Assembly: GCF_027579695.1 (NCBI RefSeq)
Contig: NC_083592.1
Span: forward strand, 38,628,214 to 38,692,213
Reading direction: 5' to 3'
Origin: Neoarius graeffei
Lineage: Eukaryota; Chordata; Actinopteri; Siluriformes; Ariidae
DNA: 64,000 nt
Under the pieces are notes generated by a model. The model was given only the letters and a program-made list of their open reading frames with translations, did no database searches and was not told the origin of the DNA. Numbering within the stretch: position 1 is the first letter of the stretch; each line of letters starts with the position of its first letter. The translations under genes were made by a program, and so were the position numbers. Of the stretch, positions 19,759-30,934 are shown piece after piece.

Positions 19759-20729
19759 TCAATACTTTGTAGAGACATATTTTGCTGCAATTACAGCTGC
19801 AAGTCTCTTGGGGTATGTCTCTATTAGCTTAGCACATCTAGCCACTGGGATTTTTGCCCATTCCTCAAGGCAAAACTGCTCCAACTCCTTCAAGTTAGAT
19901 GGGTTGTGTTGGTGTACAGCAATCTTCAAGTTATGCCACAGATTCTCAATTGGATTGAGGTCTGGGCTTTGATTAGGCCATTCCAAGACATTTAAATGTT
20001 TCCCTTTAAACCACTCCAGTGTAGCTTTAGCAGTATGTTTAGGGTCATTGTCCTGCTGGAACGTGAACCTTCGTCCCAGTCTCAAACCTCTGGCTGACTC
20101 AAACAGGTTTTCCTCCAGAATTGCCCTTTATTTAGTGCCATCCATCTTTCCTTCAGTCCTGACCAGCTTTCCTGTCCCTGCAGATGAAAAACATCCCCAC
20201 AGCATGATGCTGCCACCACCATGCTTCACTGTAAGAAGGATGTTCTCAGGACGTTGGGTTTGTGCCACACTTGGCATTTTCCATGCTGGCTAAAAAGATC
20301 AAGTTTAGTCTCATTTGATCAGAGAATCTTCTTCCATGTGTTTGGGGAGTCTGCCACATGCTGTTGGGCAAACTCCAAACGTGTTTTCTTAAGCAATGAC
20401 TTTTTTTTTTTTTTTCTGGCCACTCTTCCATAAAGCCCCACTCTGTAGAGTGCACGGCTTAAAATGGTTCTGTGGACAGATACTCCCACCTCTGCTGTGG
20501 ATCTCTGCAGCTTCTTCAGTGTTCTCTTTGGTGTCTTTGTTGCATCTCTGATTAATGCCGTCCTTGCCTGGTCTGTGAGTTTTGGTGGGCGGCCTTTTCT
20601 TGTCAGGTTTGTAGTGGTGCCATGTTCTTTCCATTGTGCTGTCATGGATTTAATGGTGCTCTCTGGGATATTCAAAGTTTGGGATTTTTTTTTTTTTAAA
20701 TGACCCAACCCTGATCTATACTTCTTCAC
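19759..20729 (-). pseudogene. Tc1 transposase pseudogene (third family)
   Basis: The minus strand reads, in several frames, a paired-like N-terminus (TLNIPESTIKSMTAQWK, GRPPKLTDQA), a middle part (FSDQMRLNLIFL, where SDET would be expected), and a C-terminal part with [13 protein letters not shown] and [14 protein letters not shown], ending KYVSTKY. Frames shift at a poly-A run near 20415 (KKKKK) and around 20300-20350. The second Asp and the Glu are preserved. It is not translatable as one protein. Confidence 0.92.
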
Positions 20730-21015
20730 AACTTTGTCTCGGACCTGTTTGGAGGCTCCTTGGTTCTCATGTTGCTTGCTTCATAGTGTTGTAGAGTCAG
20801 GGTCCTTCCAGGACAGGTTAATTTGTACAGACATCATGTGACAGATCATGTGACGCTTTGATTGCACACAGGTGGATCTTAATCAACTCATTATGTGACT
20901 TATGAAGTGAATTGGTTGGACCAGCTCTCATTTAGGGGTGAATACCTATGCACACTCCAGATTTCTGTTTTTTTCATCTTAATTATTGTTTTATTATGAA
21001 TTATTGTTTTATTAT

Positions 21016-21111
21016 GATTTCTGGAGGGTTAGCACCATTTGATTTATACAACATGCCTACCGCTTGGTAGGCATGTTGTATAAATCAAATGGTGCTAACC
21101 CTCCAGAAATC
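21016..21111. repeat. Perfect 46-bp inverted repeat with 4-base loop
   Basis: The 46 bases from 21016 (GATTTCTGGAGGGTTAGC...) are exactly reverse-complemented at 21066-21111, around a GCTT loop. It sits in the right arm of the Tc1 element and is absent from the left arm, so it arose by local inverted duplication. Confidence 0.98.
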
Positions 21112-21241
21112 CGTTTTAATTCCAGCTTGTAATGCAAGAAAACAGGACAAACATGAAGGAGGATGAATACTTTTGCAAGACACTGTATGCACCTTAAAAC
21201 GTTACACAATCAGTGTTTCTGGGTGAAAGATGTTCCCTTAC

Positions 21242-22063
21242 CAGGGCTCGAAATTCATATATTTTTTCACCAGCCAGCTGGACTAGTTACCTTCCAAAGT
21301 AACTCGCCAAACAGAAAATCAACTCACCAAAATTTGTTCATGTATGAATTTTACTTCTGTCAAAAATAACACAAAAGAAAGTAGTTACCATTGTTCATGA
21401 CTAATGTGCATTTATTTCAAGACCCGAGTATTTTGATAGTATTTAGTTTTTTTTGCGCGCTTTACAAATTGGCGTTTGCTGTTCCACGTCCTCCTCGCAA
21501 TATCCAAAAAAAATGCCAGATGACTGACCCCTTACTAGTTCTTTTAGGAACCAATTCGTCCGCTTCCATTTTTAATTCGTCGCTGAAATTGACAGAGCTT
21601 ACACGGTAGCCTATGCAACACCAGTGATTGCACGAACTGAGTCAGCGCTGTAAACCGAAACTAGGAAATCTTCCCGCAAGTACCTTTCAGCACCGAGATG
21701 TCGCCCGGGATTGGTTGGCACTGTGTGACGTTATTGGTTTTTTTTACCCTTAGGCAGCCTCTCATGTTACTGCCTGAGGGACAGGGAGAAAACCACCGGA
21801 AAAGGTTTTAAACAAATGCAACAAACACGAAACAAATGGAAGTCGGCAGATGACCATAAAATACTCGATAGTTACGATATAATAATTATATGTATCTCAC
21901 ACAGAATTTTCGGCGATATTGCACAGCCCTAGTCAGAATCTTCACTTCATATATATTTTTTATTTTCAACTAGCCAGCCGGGCTGGCTAGTGACAGGAAT
22001 TACCTGCCAAATGACAAATTAAGTCGCCTTGGGCAACTGGACCACCGTGAATTTCGAGCCCTG
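21242..22063. mobile_element. Non-autonomous element with CAGGGCTCGAAATTCA ends
   Basis: Ends CAGGGCTCGAAATTCA and TGAATTTCGAGCCCTG are exact inverses. CTTAC is repeated at 21237-21241 and 22064-22068. The start resembles hAT, but only 5 bp of duplication is visible. GCCAGCYGG-type motifs lie inside both ends. No coding exon recognised. Confidence 0.8.
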
Positions 22064-22503
22064 CTTACGAATGCCACCTCAGCGACAAGGAAGGATACAG
22101 TTCAGTCCTGTTTTTCCTGAGAGGATAGAGTCGATAATTGTAATGAAAACTTTCCCTGTTGAATTGTCTAAAAATCACAATTTAATCTTGAATGGTCGTG
22201 TGCTATCAGTTTATTATTATTTTTTTTTAAGAAGTCAGTTTTGTTAACGTACTTTTTGATTTTTGTGCTTCTCTGCTCATTCATGTCAACGTCTCGGTGT
22301 CTAAAATAATGTTAGCCGATTTAAATTAAAACTGAACATACTGAATTGCTCCACTGGCATATTGAATAAGTTTTGAACTTTTGATACTTTGTGCAGCACT
22401 CTTCTGCTTTGCTAATTTCCATTTTTTTAAAATAAAGAAATATGATGAATAACTTTTTTAGTTGTATCGGCTATTTTAAATTGAATAATAAAATTCTAAT
22501 CTA

Positions 22504-22556
22504 TAAAATACATGTATATTATTCATAATAATAATAATAATAATAATAATAATATC
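22504..22556. repeat. (AAT)n microsatellite
   Basis: About nine AAT units near 22525-22552. Confidence 0.9.
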
Positions 22557-22644
22557 ATACTGAGTGCAGCACCAGGGTCCCCTGTTCCATCCTTAGCTCA
22601 GGTTGTTGTCTGGGCAGAGTTACGCATGTTCGCGCTGTCTTTTA

Positions 22645-24545
22645 CCCCTTTTCGACCAACAGGGAACGGGTTCTTTCTGACTTGCACGTCAAATTTTGAA
22701 CTGTTTATAGCATTTTCATCAAAAATAAATTGTTTTAGCACAAACCGTGATTTCATCGGCGGGTGAGTCATTAGCTTGGAGAGGAAGTGGAGCGAAGCAA
22801 TGGAGAATGCAACGGAAGAGGATACATCTTCAGAAAAAAAAAAAATGGACCGAAAACAAATGTGGCAGATCACAGAATCCAGGGACACATGTCGGCCCGG
22901 GGGCATTTTGAGTTATTGACCGATTCAGAAAGTACAGTTTCTAAGCTTTCCAATGATGCCTTCCATGTGGAGATATGACAATATTTGAAGAATGTGTGGC
23001 CTTTTGAAAGTGTATACTTCTTAAAACAGAAAAGGGAGAAAATCGCCCTCAAAGTTTTCCATCTCAGCTACTCTGGGTGTAGGGCGGGCACATAATGGTG
23101 CTCGTTTGCATGACATTAAGGAAAGCCCTACCCCCTACGAGGTAGCAGGATACTACTTTCATGTAAACAAAGATCACCACGTCAATTTTCCTTCCATGTA
23201 AAGTATGCCCAACACAATTATGAAGTACAAAAATAAGTCCTAAAGTATACTTTAACGTTTTGTGGTTGAAAAATTACTCACACCGTAAGAAAGAAAGATA
23301 TAGCACGATGATGACACAACTAACACAACGCTAGTTTCATGTAAAGCCTCGGTCACAACCGGCTGTACAGTACGCGCTCCTACGGCCGGTCTACATGCAA
23401 AAAACGCAAGAAACACACGGAGAGCGCGCATGAAACGCACGAGAGCGTGCGTGTGATGTGCTGATTTTCGAGCCGCAGACCGGCCGCAGACCGGCCGCAG
23501 ACCGGCCGCAGAGGTTCTTTGTCATGTCAAACAAACTCTATAGGCGCTTACGTTTTTTTCAGGTTGCAAGGCAAACTTACGGCCAACGCGCGTCTTTCTC
23601 CGTGAACAAAAAAAAACCCGCAGCGATTTGGGAAACGCCAAAAGTCACACGGCCAAAAAATCGTACGTCCAGTTGTGACCTAGGCTTAACCAAACCACAC
23701 ACACTCCGTTACATGCAAAAATAACCACACAGCCTTAGATTAATAAACTTACCCCATCAGAAAGAGAAACGGCGCCTTGTGCACACCAATGCCTCCGATG
23801 GAATGTAATCCTAGAACGGTCCGTGTATCATCCGATCATTCAAGTATTCCATTCAATCTGGAAAACGAGGTTGCGGGTTTTTTTTGCTAGAAATGGTGAT
23901 CTCCGATGTAAATACCGTGTGTCTGTTTGCTTCGCGGTGCGACACCTCCTCTGCGCTCTGTTTAGTAACTCATTCCATAGTGAAATCACACGCCTGTATG
24001 CAGTTAAGTAGCCATGCACTCAACTCGGATCATACAGCTGATTCGCGGAAAAAAACAACAACAAATGACTTAAATCATCATGTGAATGGCCCATATGGTA
24101 ATTTACCCACACCCCCCAGCAGGCTACAGTCCTGACAAAAACGAGACAATTTGCAACAAAAAATGTATGCTTTTCCAACAAAACAATCTATTATCTGAAA
24201 TACTGATTGCATTCTTCAAGATCTCAACTTGCACATGATGGAAAAAAACAAAAATCACAAATTTCGAAAAAAAATGCTTTTTTTGCGATTATCTCGGATT
24301 CGTTTCGGCCGACGTGTCCCTGGATTCGGTGAGGGGTCACAAATATCTGCAACAACAGAACAAAAGCTCAGAGGTAATCAGTGTGTACTGCCATTTTGCT
24401 ACTGCTGTTTACTCCCATTGTGAAACTCCCTCCGTTCAAGATGCATCCTTGGTTACAACTGGTGAAAACATGGTTTCATTAGCTGGCACCAAGGTTCCGA
24501 ATGGGATCGGTTTAAGAACCCATTCCCTGTTGGTCAAAAAGGGGG
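22645..24545. mobile_element. Foldback-type element with CCCCTTTTCGACCAACAGGG ends
   Basis: CCCCTTTTCGACCAACAGGG at about 22646 is inverted at about 24516-24540 (CCCTGTTGGTCAAAAAGGGG). A second inverted pair lies inside (AATCCAGGGACAC at 22877; GTGTCCCTGGATT at 24318). A short frame from 22801 (MENATEEDTSSEKKK) ends in a stop at about 22920. No target duplication could be settled, so the limits are approximate. Confidence 0.5.
23346..23685. mobile_element. MITE with GGTCACAAC ends and GACCGGCCGCA repeats
   Basis: The ends GCCTCGGTCACAACCGG and GTTGTGACCTAGGC are inverted. The body has GCAGACCGGCC three times in tandem near 23476-23510. The second copy is at 55864-56166. Target duplication unclear. 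Confidence 0.7.
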
Positions 24546-24549
24546 ATCG

Positions 24550-25673
24550 GTGTTCCCAGGAACAGTTCTGCAGCCATGACCAGGATAACGCAGTTACTCA
24601 AAGTGAGTAAGTGAATAGAACACTGTATACTATAATGTGGTATATAATAATATCCAGTGTTCCTGGTCTGATTTTATAAATGCTCCTTGAGAGGGTTTAG
24701 AAGTTCCTGGCTGGCAGCTGAGTGAAACAGGAATTCCTTCAAGACCTTCAAATCCCTGGAAAGGATGTGATTTCCTTTGCCTTTCCCTTCTGTTTGAAGT
24801 TCCAGGAAGTTTTCCGCTTATCTTCAACGCTGACTTCAAAGTGATTTCACCGAGAAACGCCTGACATGTTAAGAGCAACATTTGGCTTTCCTTATAGTAG
24901 TGGTTTCTAAAATAGCTCCCAAATGCATCTCTTTTATCTGTTGCTTCCTATTCAGTAATGGAGTCCTGATTAGCGTTATGTAAAGATTAGTTTTATGTCA
25001 ATGTATTTTATGTAGTTGGATTAGATTTATGTCAAGGTGGTTGTGTTTTGACCTTGGTGTACGGTTTAGACATGCTCATTTTTCCAGCTCTAAGACAGAG
25101 GAACGTAGTCATGGACTGTGTGTGTGAGAGAGACCTACACTAAACAAAAACATCATTATGTGTTGCTGAAAGGGGTTGTCATCGACTTTCACATGTTACA
25201 GCCAGAGAAAATGAAGCCTCTTGTTGCGCACATCTGAAGCGTGGGACCGCTTCTCTTAGTGTTTCATCAGAAGACAATTTTTGGATTTTTTTTTTTTTTT
25301 TTTGCCAGTTTCACTGGTAGAAATGTGGGAACAAGTCCCCGTCCAAATCTGGGCAAGCCTTGTCCTGTAATGTTGGAAGATTAGAGCTGAAAATTGGCAC
25401 ATAGAAAGGGAATCAGTTTATTTTTCTGAAGATAAAACTAATGGATTCAGTGTAAAAGTTATAAGTCATACTTTCTTCAAGGACATAATGAAAGACTGCA
25501 TTAAAGAATTTGTGGGGGGACATCTTCCAGCTTTTATGTCTTGTCTGTATCCCAAAGGTTTGTACAGAAGGTACAATGGTACATGGTGCCAGTCACTGCA
25601 TGGATGTGCTTTACTAGAGTGATAAATGTACTGCAGACATGGAAAAAAAATAACACAAGGTTGTCTGTCTGGT
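24550..25673. other. Unique sequence, no gene recognised
   Basis: Mixed-composition DNA with a T17 run at about 25290. No exon, repeat end or RNA gene was found. Confidence 0.5.
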
Positions 25674-25684
25674 GCTAGTAATTC

Positions 25685-26646
25685 ATCTCATCTCATTGTC
25701 TCTAGCCGCTTTATCCTGTTCTACAGGGTCGCAGGCAAGCTGGAGCCTATCCCAGCTGACCACGGGCGAAAGGCGGGGTACACCCTGGACAAGTCGCCAG
25801 GTCATCACAGGGCTGACACATAGGCTACGTTTACATTAGACCGTATCTGTCTCGTTTTCTTCGAGGATGCACTGTCCGTTTACATTAAACCGCCTGGAAA
25901 CGCCGGGAAACAGGAATCCGCCAGCGTCCACGTATTCAATCCAGATCGTGTCAGCTCCGGTGCTGTGTAAACATTCAGAATATGCGGATACGCTGTGCTG
26001 AGCTCTAGCTGGCGTCTCATTGGACAACGTCACTGTGACATCCACCTTCCTGATTCGCTGGCGTTGGTCATGTGACGTGACTGCTGAAAAACGGCGCGGA
26101 CTTCCGCCTTGTATCACCTTTCATTAAAGAGTATAAAAGTATGAAAATACTGCAAATACTGATGCAAATACTGCCCATTGTGTAGTTATGAGCTGCGCAG
26201 GGCCGGAGTGCGCACCCTCCAGAGGGCACTCGCTGTTCAGGGCGGAGTGATTTGGAGCGCAGGATGCCTGCGGAGCCGAGCGTATCCGTGTATTGGCGTT
26301 GCTGTGTGCACGCAAATCGTGTATTGGTGTTGCTGTGTGCACACTAATCGTTTTAAAAACGTTAATCTGATGATCTGCTGATACGGTCTAATGTAAACAT
26401 GGGCTTAGACACAGACAACCATTCACACTCACATTCACACCTACGGTCAATTTAGAGTCACCAGTTAACCTAACCTGCATGTCTTTGGACTGTGGGGGAA
26501 ACCGGAGCACCCGGAGGAAACCCACGCGGACACGGGGAGAACATGCAAACTCCACACAGAACAGCCCTCGCCGGTTACGGGGCTTGAACCCGGACCTTCT
26601 TGCTGTGAGGCGACAGCGCTAACCACTACACCACCGTGCTGCCCCC
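25685..26646 (-). repeat. tRNA-derived SINE, type A, split by a MITE
   Basis: Starts with the inverted tail (ATCTCATCTCATTG) and ends with GTGCTGCCCCC. The target duplication GCTAGTAATTC is exact at 25674-25684 and 26647-26657. The middle is interrupted at 25823-26404. Confidence 0.95.
25823..26404 (-). mobile_element. PIF/Harbinger-like MITE, TTTACATTAGACCG family, copy 2
   Basis: Inverted relative to the copies at 17701 and 59704, with an internal deletion that removes the start of the 28-codon frame. The flanking triplets are ATA and TTA. Confidence 0.85.
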
Positions 26647-26657
26647 GCTAGTAATTC

Positions 26658-27469
26658 TGTGTGTGAATATTTAATTGTTTCAGGGGGTTGGTTTGAGTTG
26701 CATAATTCTATAATCGAGGCTTTGAAATCTGTTGAGGTTATGCCTGATATTTCTTTAACGACGTACCTTGTACATGATCCATATCAAAGGTCAAAGTCAG
26801 AAGTGTACCGAAAAGATTAAAATCTTAGAAGGCTTGGTTAAAAGAATTCCATTAGCACAAACATCCACGTAGCCTGTTTCGGCAGGCCCCAGTGACCATT
26901 TGGCTGGAGTCCTTCGAAATTATCACCTCTCTGAGAAGACTCTGCATATGGAGATCAAAGATCAAGTGTTTTGACAAGGGAAATGTCACGTCTGGAACCC
27001 TGACGGGCTGTAAAACTGCTCCATGTTTACCCAGGTGAAATTACTTCCACTTTTGCTACTTAGTTGGAACAGTTTACAAATCAAGTCTGTGGTGTTGCTG
27101 TCACCGCAAGCCTACTTTATTGGGTTTTCAGTATGGGAGTACCAATACCTACCTGGGGTTCTTTTTTTAAAGAGTTTTGTTGTTGATGATATTTTTTCCC
27201 CTATTGTAATTTTTATTACTAGTTTGGTACAAACCAGGTTTCAAACTAACCCGATACTCAACGTAGTGAGTTTGAAGTTTTCCATGTCTATACAGTGCCA
27301 TTTATTTTCTATCCTGTTAGAATTGAAGCGATATCCCAACGTGGTCAGAGATTAATACTGTGTGAATAGTTGAACCTACTCTGTTGCATGAGCAAATGTA
27401 CTTCATGGATAAAAGAAGTAAACACACCCGCTGAGCCCTTGCTGGTGCCTGTTAACTGCATTGTGATTT
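26658..27469. other. Unique sequence, no gene recognised
   Basis: No coding pattern beyond chance frames. It borders the 225-bp duplicated unit. Confidence 0.5.
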
Positions 27470-27695
27470 CACTCAATGTGTTCGTTGTCAGAGCACGCAA
27501 ACAATTAGTAAGGGAAACACAATTAGACTCATCAAATATTAGTGAAACCTGATCTTTTTTTGACTGGCCAGCATTGTTGAGCAAATTGCTTAATTTTGGT
27601 CTCATCATGGCTAATCATCCCTGCAAGGACCTTGATTACTCGAGTTAATTTTACATTACATAAGTGAAATAAAGAGCAAAACTACTGGAGTCTCA

Positions 27696-28327
27696 GGCTA
27701 CATCCACACGACAACGGCAATGAGATGTTATTTAAAAAAATATCGCGTCCACATGGGCAACGATCAGTAAAATATCAGGTCCATATGGCAACGCAACGCT
27801 TGCTGAAAACGATGCAATACACATGCCACACCTCTAGGGGCGCTGTAAGACGGTCCCTTCGGAGACACCAGAACAATAGAAGAAGTAAGGACGCATGCGC
27901 ATAAACTATTATGTGCGAGACTTCATATTAGCCATAAAGTCAGAAAAATCTGTTCGTAAAATTACATTATAATGACCAAATACAATGAAAAGTATTTTTC
28001 CAGTCTCACCTGTGAAAGGTAATCCCATGTGATCTCGTTTGGACGGTAAACCTGTTGGTACAGTTAAACGCAGTACATGAATGAGGCATCTTTATTCTCC
28101 GCTTTGACCCATCCAATATGGCGGCGAGGATGACGTATGATTCTACGCGGAAGGCGGCGTCTTTAATGGTCCGGAATAAATTGAATGCTACACGTTGATG
28201 GATTAATTTGTTCTTCTACGCCCTTTTTGAGGAATGTATTGTAGGACTTAAACCAACATCTGAAGAGGTGAGATCGCTCCTTTTTTTTCCCTATTTTTGC
28301 TGGCGGGATTGACTCTGTCCTAAGGGC

Positions 28328-28371
<44 letters not shown>

Positions 28372-28712
28372 TTGCACCATTACACAATAAATATTCACAG
28401 TGAAAATATTTTGTAAGCGCGTTTCATGAACCAAGTTATAGGATTTGTTGACAACTCACATTGAGTTCGTTACACTTCTACCCGGCGTGAAGCACTCACA
28501 GTCATGTGGTTGTGACATCATCGTAAACAAATCCGTTCTACTCATCCAGACGACTTCGCAACGGCAACGTTGCCAGATCTTTCCACTCTGGGACCCGTTC
28601 TCAAAAGATTGCGTTTTGGGCACCCAAAACGCCGGTGCCGTGTGGACGCCAGGCCTAAACGATAAACAATTGGATCGGATTCACCTGAATCCGTTGCCGT
28701 GTGGACAGGGCC
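27696..28712 (-). mobile_element. THAP-exon MITE, TNA-target family, copy 1
   Basis: Ends GGCTACATCCACACGACAACG and GTTGCCGTGTGGACAGGGCC are imperfect inverses. The target triplet TCA is at 27693-27695 and 28713-28715. An internal (CT)n microsatellite lies at 28331-28369. The element carries a minus-strand THAP exon. Same family as 45466, 51310 and 62046. Confidence 0.88.
28010..28089 (-). CDS. THAP-domain first exon, TNA family copy 1
   Basis: The minus-strand ATG at 28089 starts MPHSCTAFNCTNR and runs 80 nt to GITFHR and a donor CAG|GTGAGA. Cys5 and Cys10 are the first two zinc ligands of a THAP finger, and the FHR motif is its usual FxxFP-type core. The remaining Cys-x2-His pair would be in a second exon not present in the element. 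Two other copies keep the same 80-nt exon and donor, so the structure predates their spread. Confidence 0.65.
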
Positions 28713-28937
28713 TCAATGTGTTCGTTGTCAGAGCACGCAAACAATTAGTAAGGGAAACACAATTAGACTCATCAAATATTAGTGAAACCTGATCTATTTT
28801 TGACTGGCCAGCATTGTTGAGCAAATTGTTTAATTTTGGTCTCATCATGACTAATCATCCCTGCAAGGATCTTGATTACTTGAGTTAATTTTACATTACA
28901 TAAGTGAAATAAAGAGCAAAACTACTGGAGTCTTAGC

Positions 28938-29348
28938 GTCCCGTGTTAAATTGAGAATTAGTTCTTGGAAAAAAGGACGACGCAGTGTTGTTTTGTTACG
29001 ATGTGGAGGTCATGTTATGGTTTTACCTCTGGGAAATGATTATTTAGGCTAAATATTATAATTAGAAAATGATGGTCATATATGAGGTGGATCCCACCAG
29101 ATTTATTATTTAATAACGAGTCATTTTGTTTCTTGACAAAATTTGATGGATGTAATCTTCTGAAGAAATTAGTGAGGGTGATGCAGGTATAACCTAACAA
29201 ACTGTGATGACCTGCAACTCTAATGCATGATTTGTTTTGTCTTGCTAGCGAATCCAGGAGCGGCTGTGAAACAGCTCTTTTAATTACATTTAAAATCATT
29301 TAAAAAAAACCAACAGTGTGTTTTTACCTCACAGGATGCAGTGGGATC
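28938..29348. other. Unique sequence, no gene recognised
   Basis: AT-rich, with no coding pattern. Confidence 0.5.
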
Positions 29349-29352
29349 TTAA

Positions 29353-30017
29353 AGTGCATATCACGGGTAAATTCAGGAGCAAGATCAATGTAATTCTCCT
29401 ATTTTATATTAAACTTTGGTCAAATATCTGTCACATTTTGCGTTTTGTGCAATTTTTTTTTTACCTTGCGCAATACCAGAAAAATTCAGTTGAAATCAAG
29501 CCATTTGAGACGAATTGGTCCGCCTCTGAAAAAACTTGGCATTTGGATTTCCCGGGAAACACTGATTTTCGTGACGTCGCGTGCGGGACGCCTCCCTCTG
29601 AATCCTACGTCAGCGCTGGTTTGTTTATGAGAAAACGACCTGGTGGTTTTCTGCAAATTTCTTCGTTATCACGTAATTATTAAAATGGTTAACAGATGTA
29701 TCGTAGGAGGGTGTAGCAACACCAATCTTGATGGGATTAGTACTCATCGTTTCCCAAAAGACCGGACAATGAGAGAGAAATGGGAGTGCTTGGTCTACAC
29801 AGGCTGTGCACTGAAACCGTGCAAGCTGTCGCAGCCTGCTGGCGCTTCCGCAGGTGACGTCACGAATCCGGCTCCAGACTCCCTTGGGATTTTTCCAGAC
29901 GCGTTTTATTTTTTTCTGCTGTAGACAGATGGTCTTGTGCAAATTTACCCTTCTGGGTGAGTGTGTAAAGGGACATATTTTCATATATAAAAACGAAATT
30001 GGTCCAGAATATACCCT
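29353..30017 (+). mobile_element. THAP-exon element with TTAA target, Kolobok-like, copy 1
   Basis: Left end AGTGCATATCACGGG and right end (inverted) AGGGTATATTCTGG, each next to TTAA (29349-29352, 30018-30021). A TTAA duplication with a THAP-bearing gene fits the Kolobok superfamily; piggyBac shares the TTAA but not, to my knowledge, THAP. About 665 bp; siblings at 33446, 37023 and 43654. Confidence 0.85.
29685..29853 (+). CDS. THAP-domain first exon, TTAA family copy 1
   Basis: Starts MVNRCIVGGCSNTNLDGIST and contains HRFPKD and REKW, the THAP N-terminal half with Cys5, Cys10, the FP motif and the conserved Trp. It ends at CCGCAG|GTGACG. A one-base deletion relative to its siblings shifts the last residues (169 nt instead of 170), so this copy is slightly damaged. 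The Cys-x2-His half is absent. Confidence 0.65.
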
Positions 30018-30021
30018 TTAA

Positions 30022-30926
30022 GTAGTTATGTACTAGTGCCAAGTCCATAGAGCTGCAAGATTACCCAGAGTTCTGCCAGAGGTTGATGTGAAATCCTTGT
30101 TTGGTGGTTATGTAATGCAGTCTCTAATTTTTAAATGTAAGGCTTTGGTTTTGAGGAAAAATCCCGTTCATTCCATTTCTTTTTCTTAATTTGCTTACAA
30201 ATTGGTTCACAAGGGGATTGAATTACCAAGCTCTCAAAATAGTCAATGAAATCGTCTTTAGGTTGTTTGTATAATGTTGGCGCAAAATGAAATGTTGTTG
30301 TCTAAAAATATGCTGGAGCTGGTTAACAGACGTGATCAGACATGGCTCTTTGGAGCGACTGAGCTCGTTCTTTTCTTCTACAGGGTTTTGTTGCGCTGTG
30401 CATTACAGTGTTTTTTTTTGTCTTGTTCTTGAAATAGGAACGAGCAAAGTGGATATTGTCAGTAATAACAAGTTTCACCATCCGCCCTGGGTCATGGTTA
30501 CATTGTGGAATAAAGACTGTCTGGAGACCAAAGTCTGCAAAATTGGGCTCTTTTCCAGTTTTTTTCCTCAATGGAACTTTTATGAATTGGTGATCCCAAT
30601 AGCCATCAATAAGGTGGCCAAACAGACCATATGACATAAAGTGAATGACCGATGTTGGTTACATCAGAAACCCCTCGCTGTGGTCATTGTAGCCAGATGG
30701 GCTTGAGTGAAGGTTCTTTTGTCAGGGAGACCGAATCGTATTGGTTCTTGTTTAGCTTTAATGTCGGTGTCTGAGCTGGAGAGTGTCATGGGTGAAGTTT
30801 CTTTCAGGGACATGTTTTGAGATGATGAGACAGGCTTTTGTCTAGTTGTCATATCCCCTTGAGGTTTCTGAGAACTGTCAAAGAGGGTATGTTTCCCTAT
30901 TTTAAAGCGTTCGTAGAATCCACTTG
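30022..30926. other. Unique sequence, no gene recognised
   Basis: No exon or repeat end was recognised. Open frames here are short and composition-driven. Confidence 0.5.
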
Positions 30927-30934
30927 CTTACTCG

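Larger units (their letters stand above)
19326..21185 (-). mobile_element. Tc1-family transposon, third family, inactive
   Basis: Inverted ends CAGTGTCTTGCAAAAGTATT are flanked by TA (19324-19325, 21186-21187). The left arm has an inserted SINE tail at about 19461-19660, and the right arm holds a 96-bp perfect hairpin. Confidence 0.93.
27473..28937. repeat. 225-bp direct repeats flanking a THAP-exon MITE
   Basis: The segment from TCAATGTGTTCGTTGTCAGA at about 27473 to GGAGTCTC at 27695 recurs at 28713-28937 with only a handful of differences. The MITE lies exactly between the two copies. Confidence 0.95.

Noticed and set aside
20389..20634. Alternative minus-strand frame MERTWHHYKPDKKRPP
   Set aside because: Shifted frame of the Tc1 transposase pseudogene.
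27473..28937. 225-bp repeats as a giant target-site duplication
   Set aside because: The MITE already has a normal 3-bp TCA duplication at the junction; a tandem duplication or repair event is simpler.
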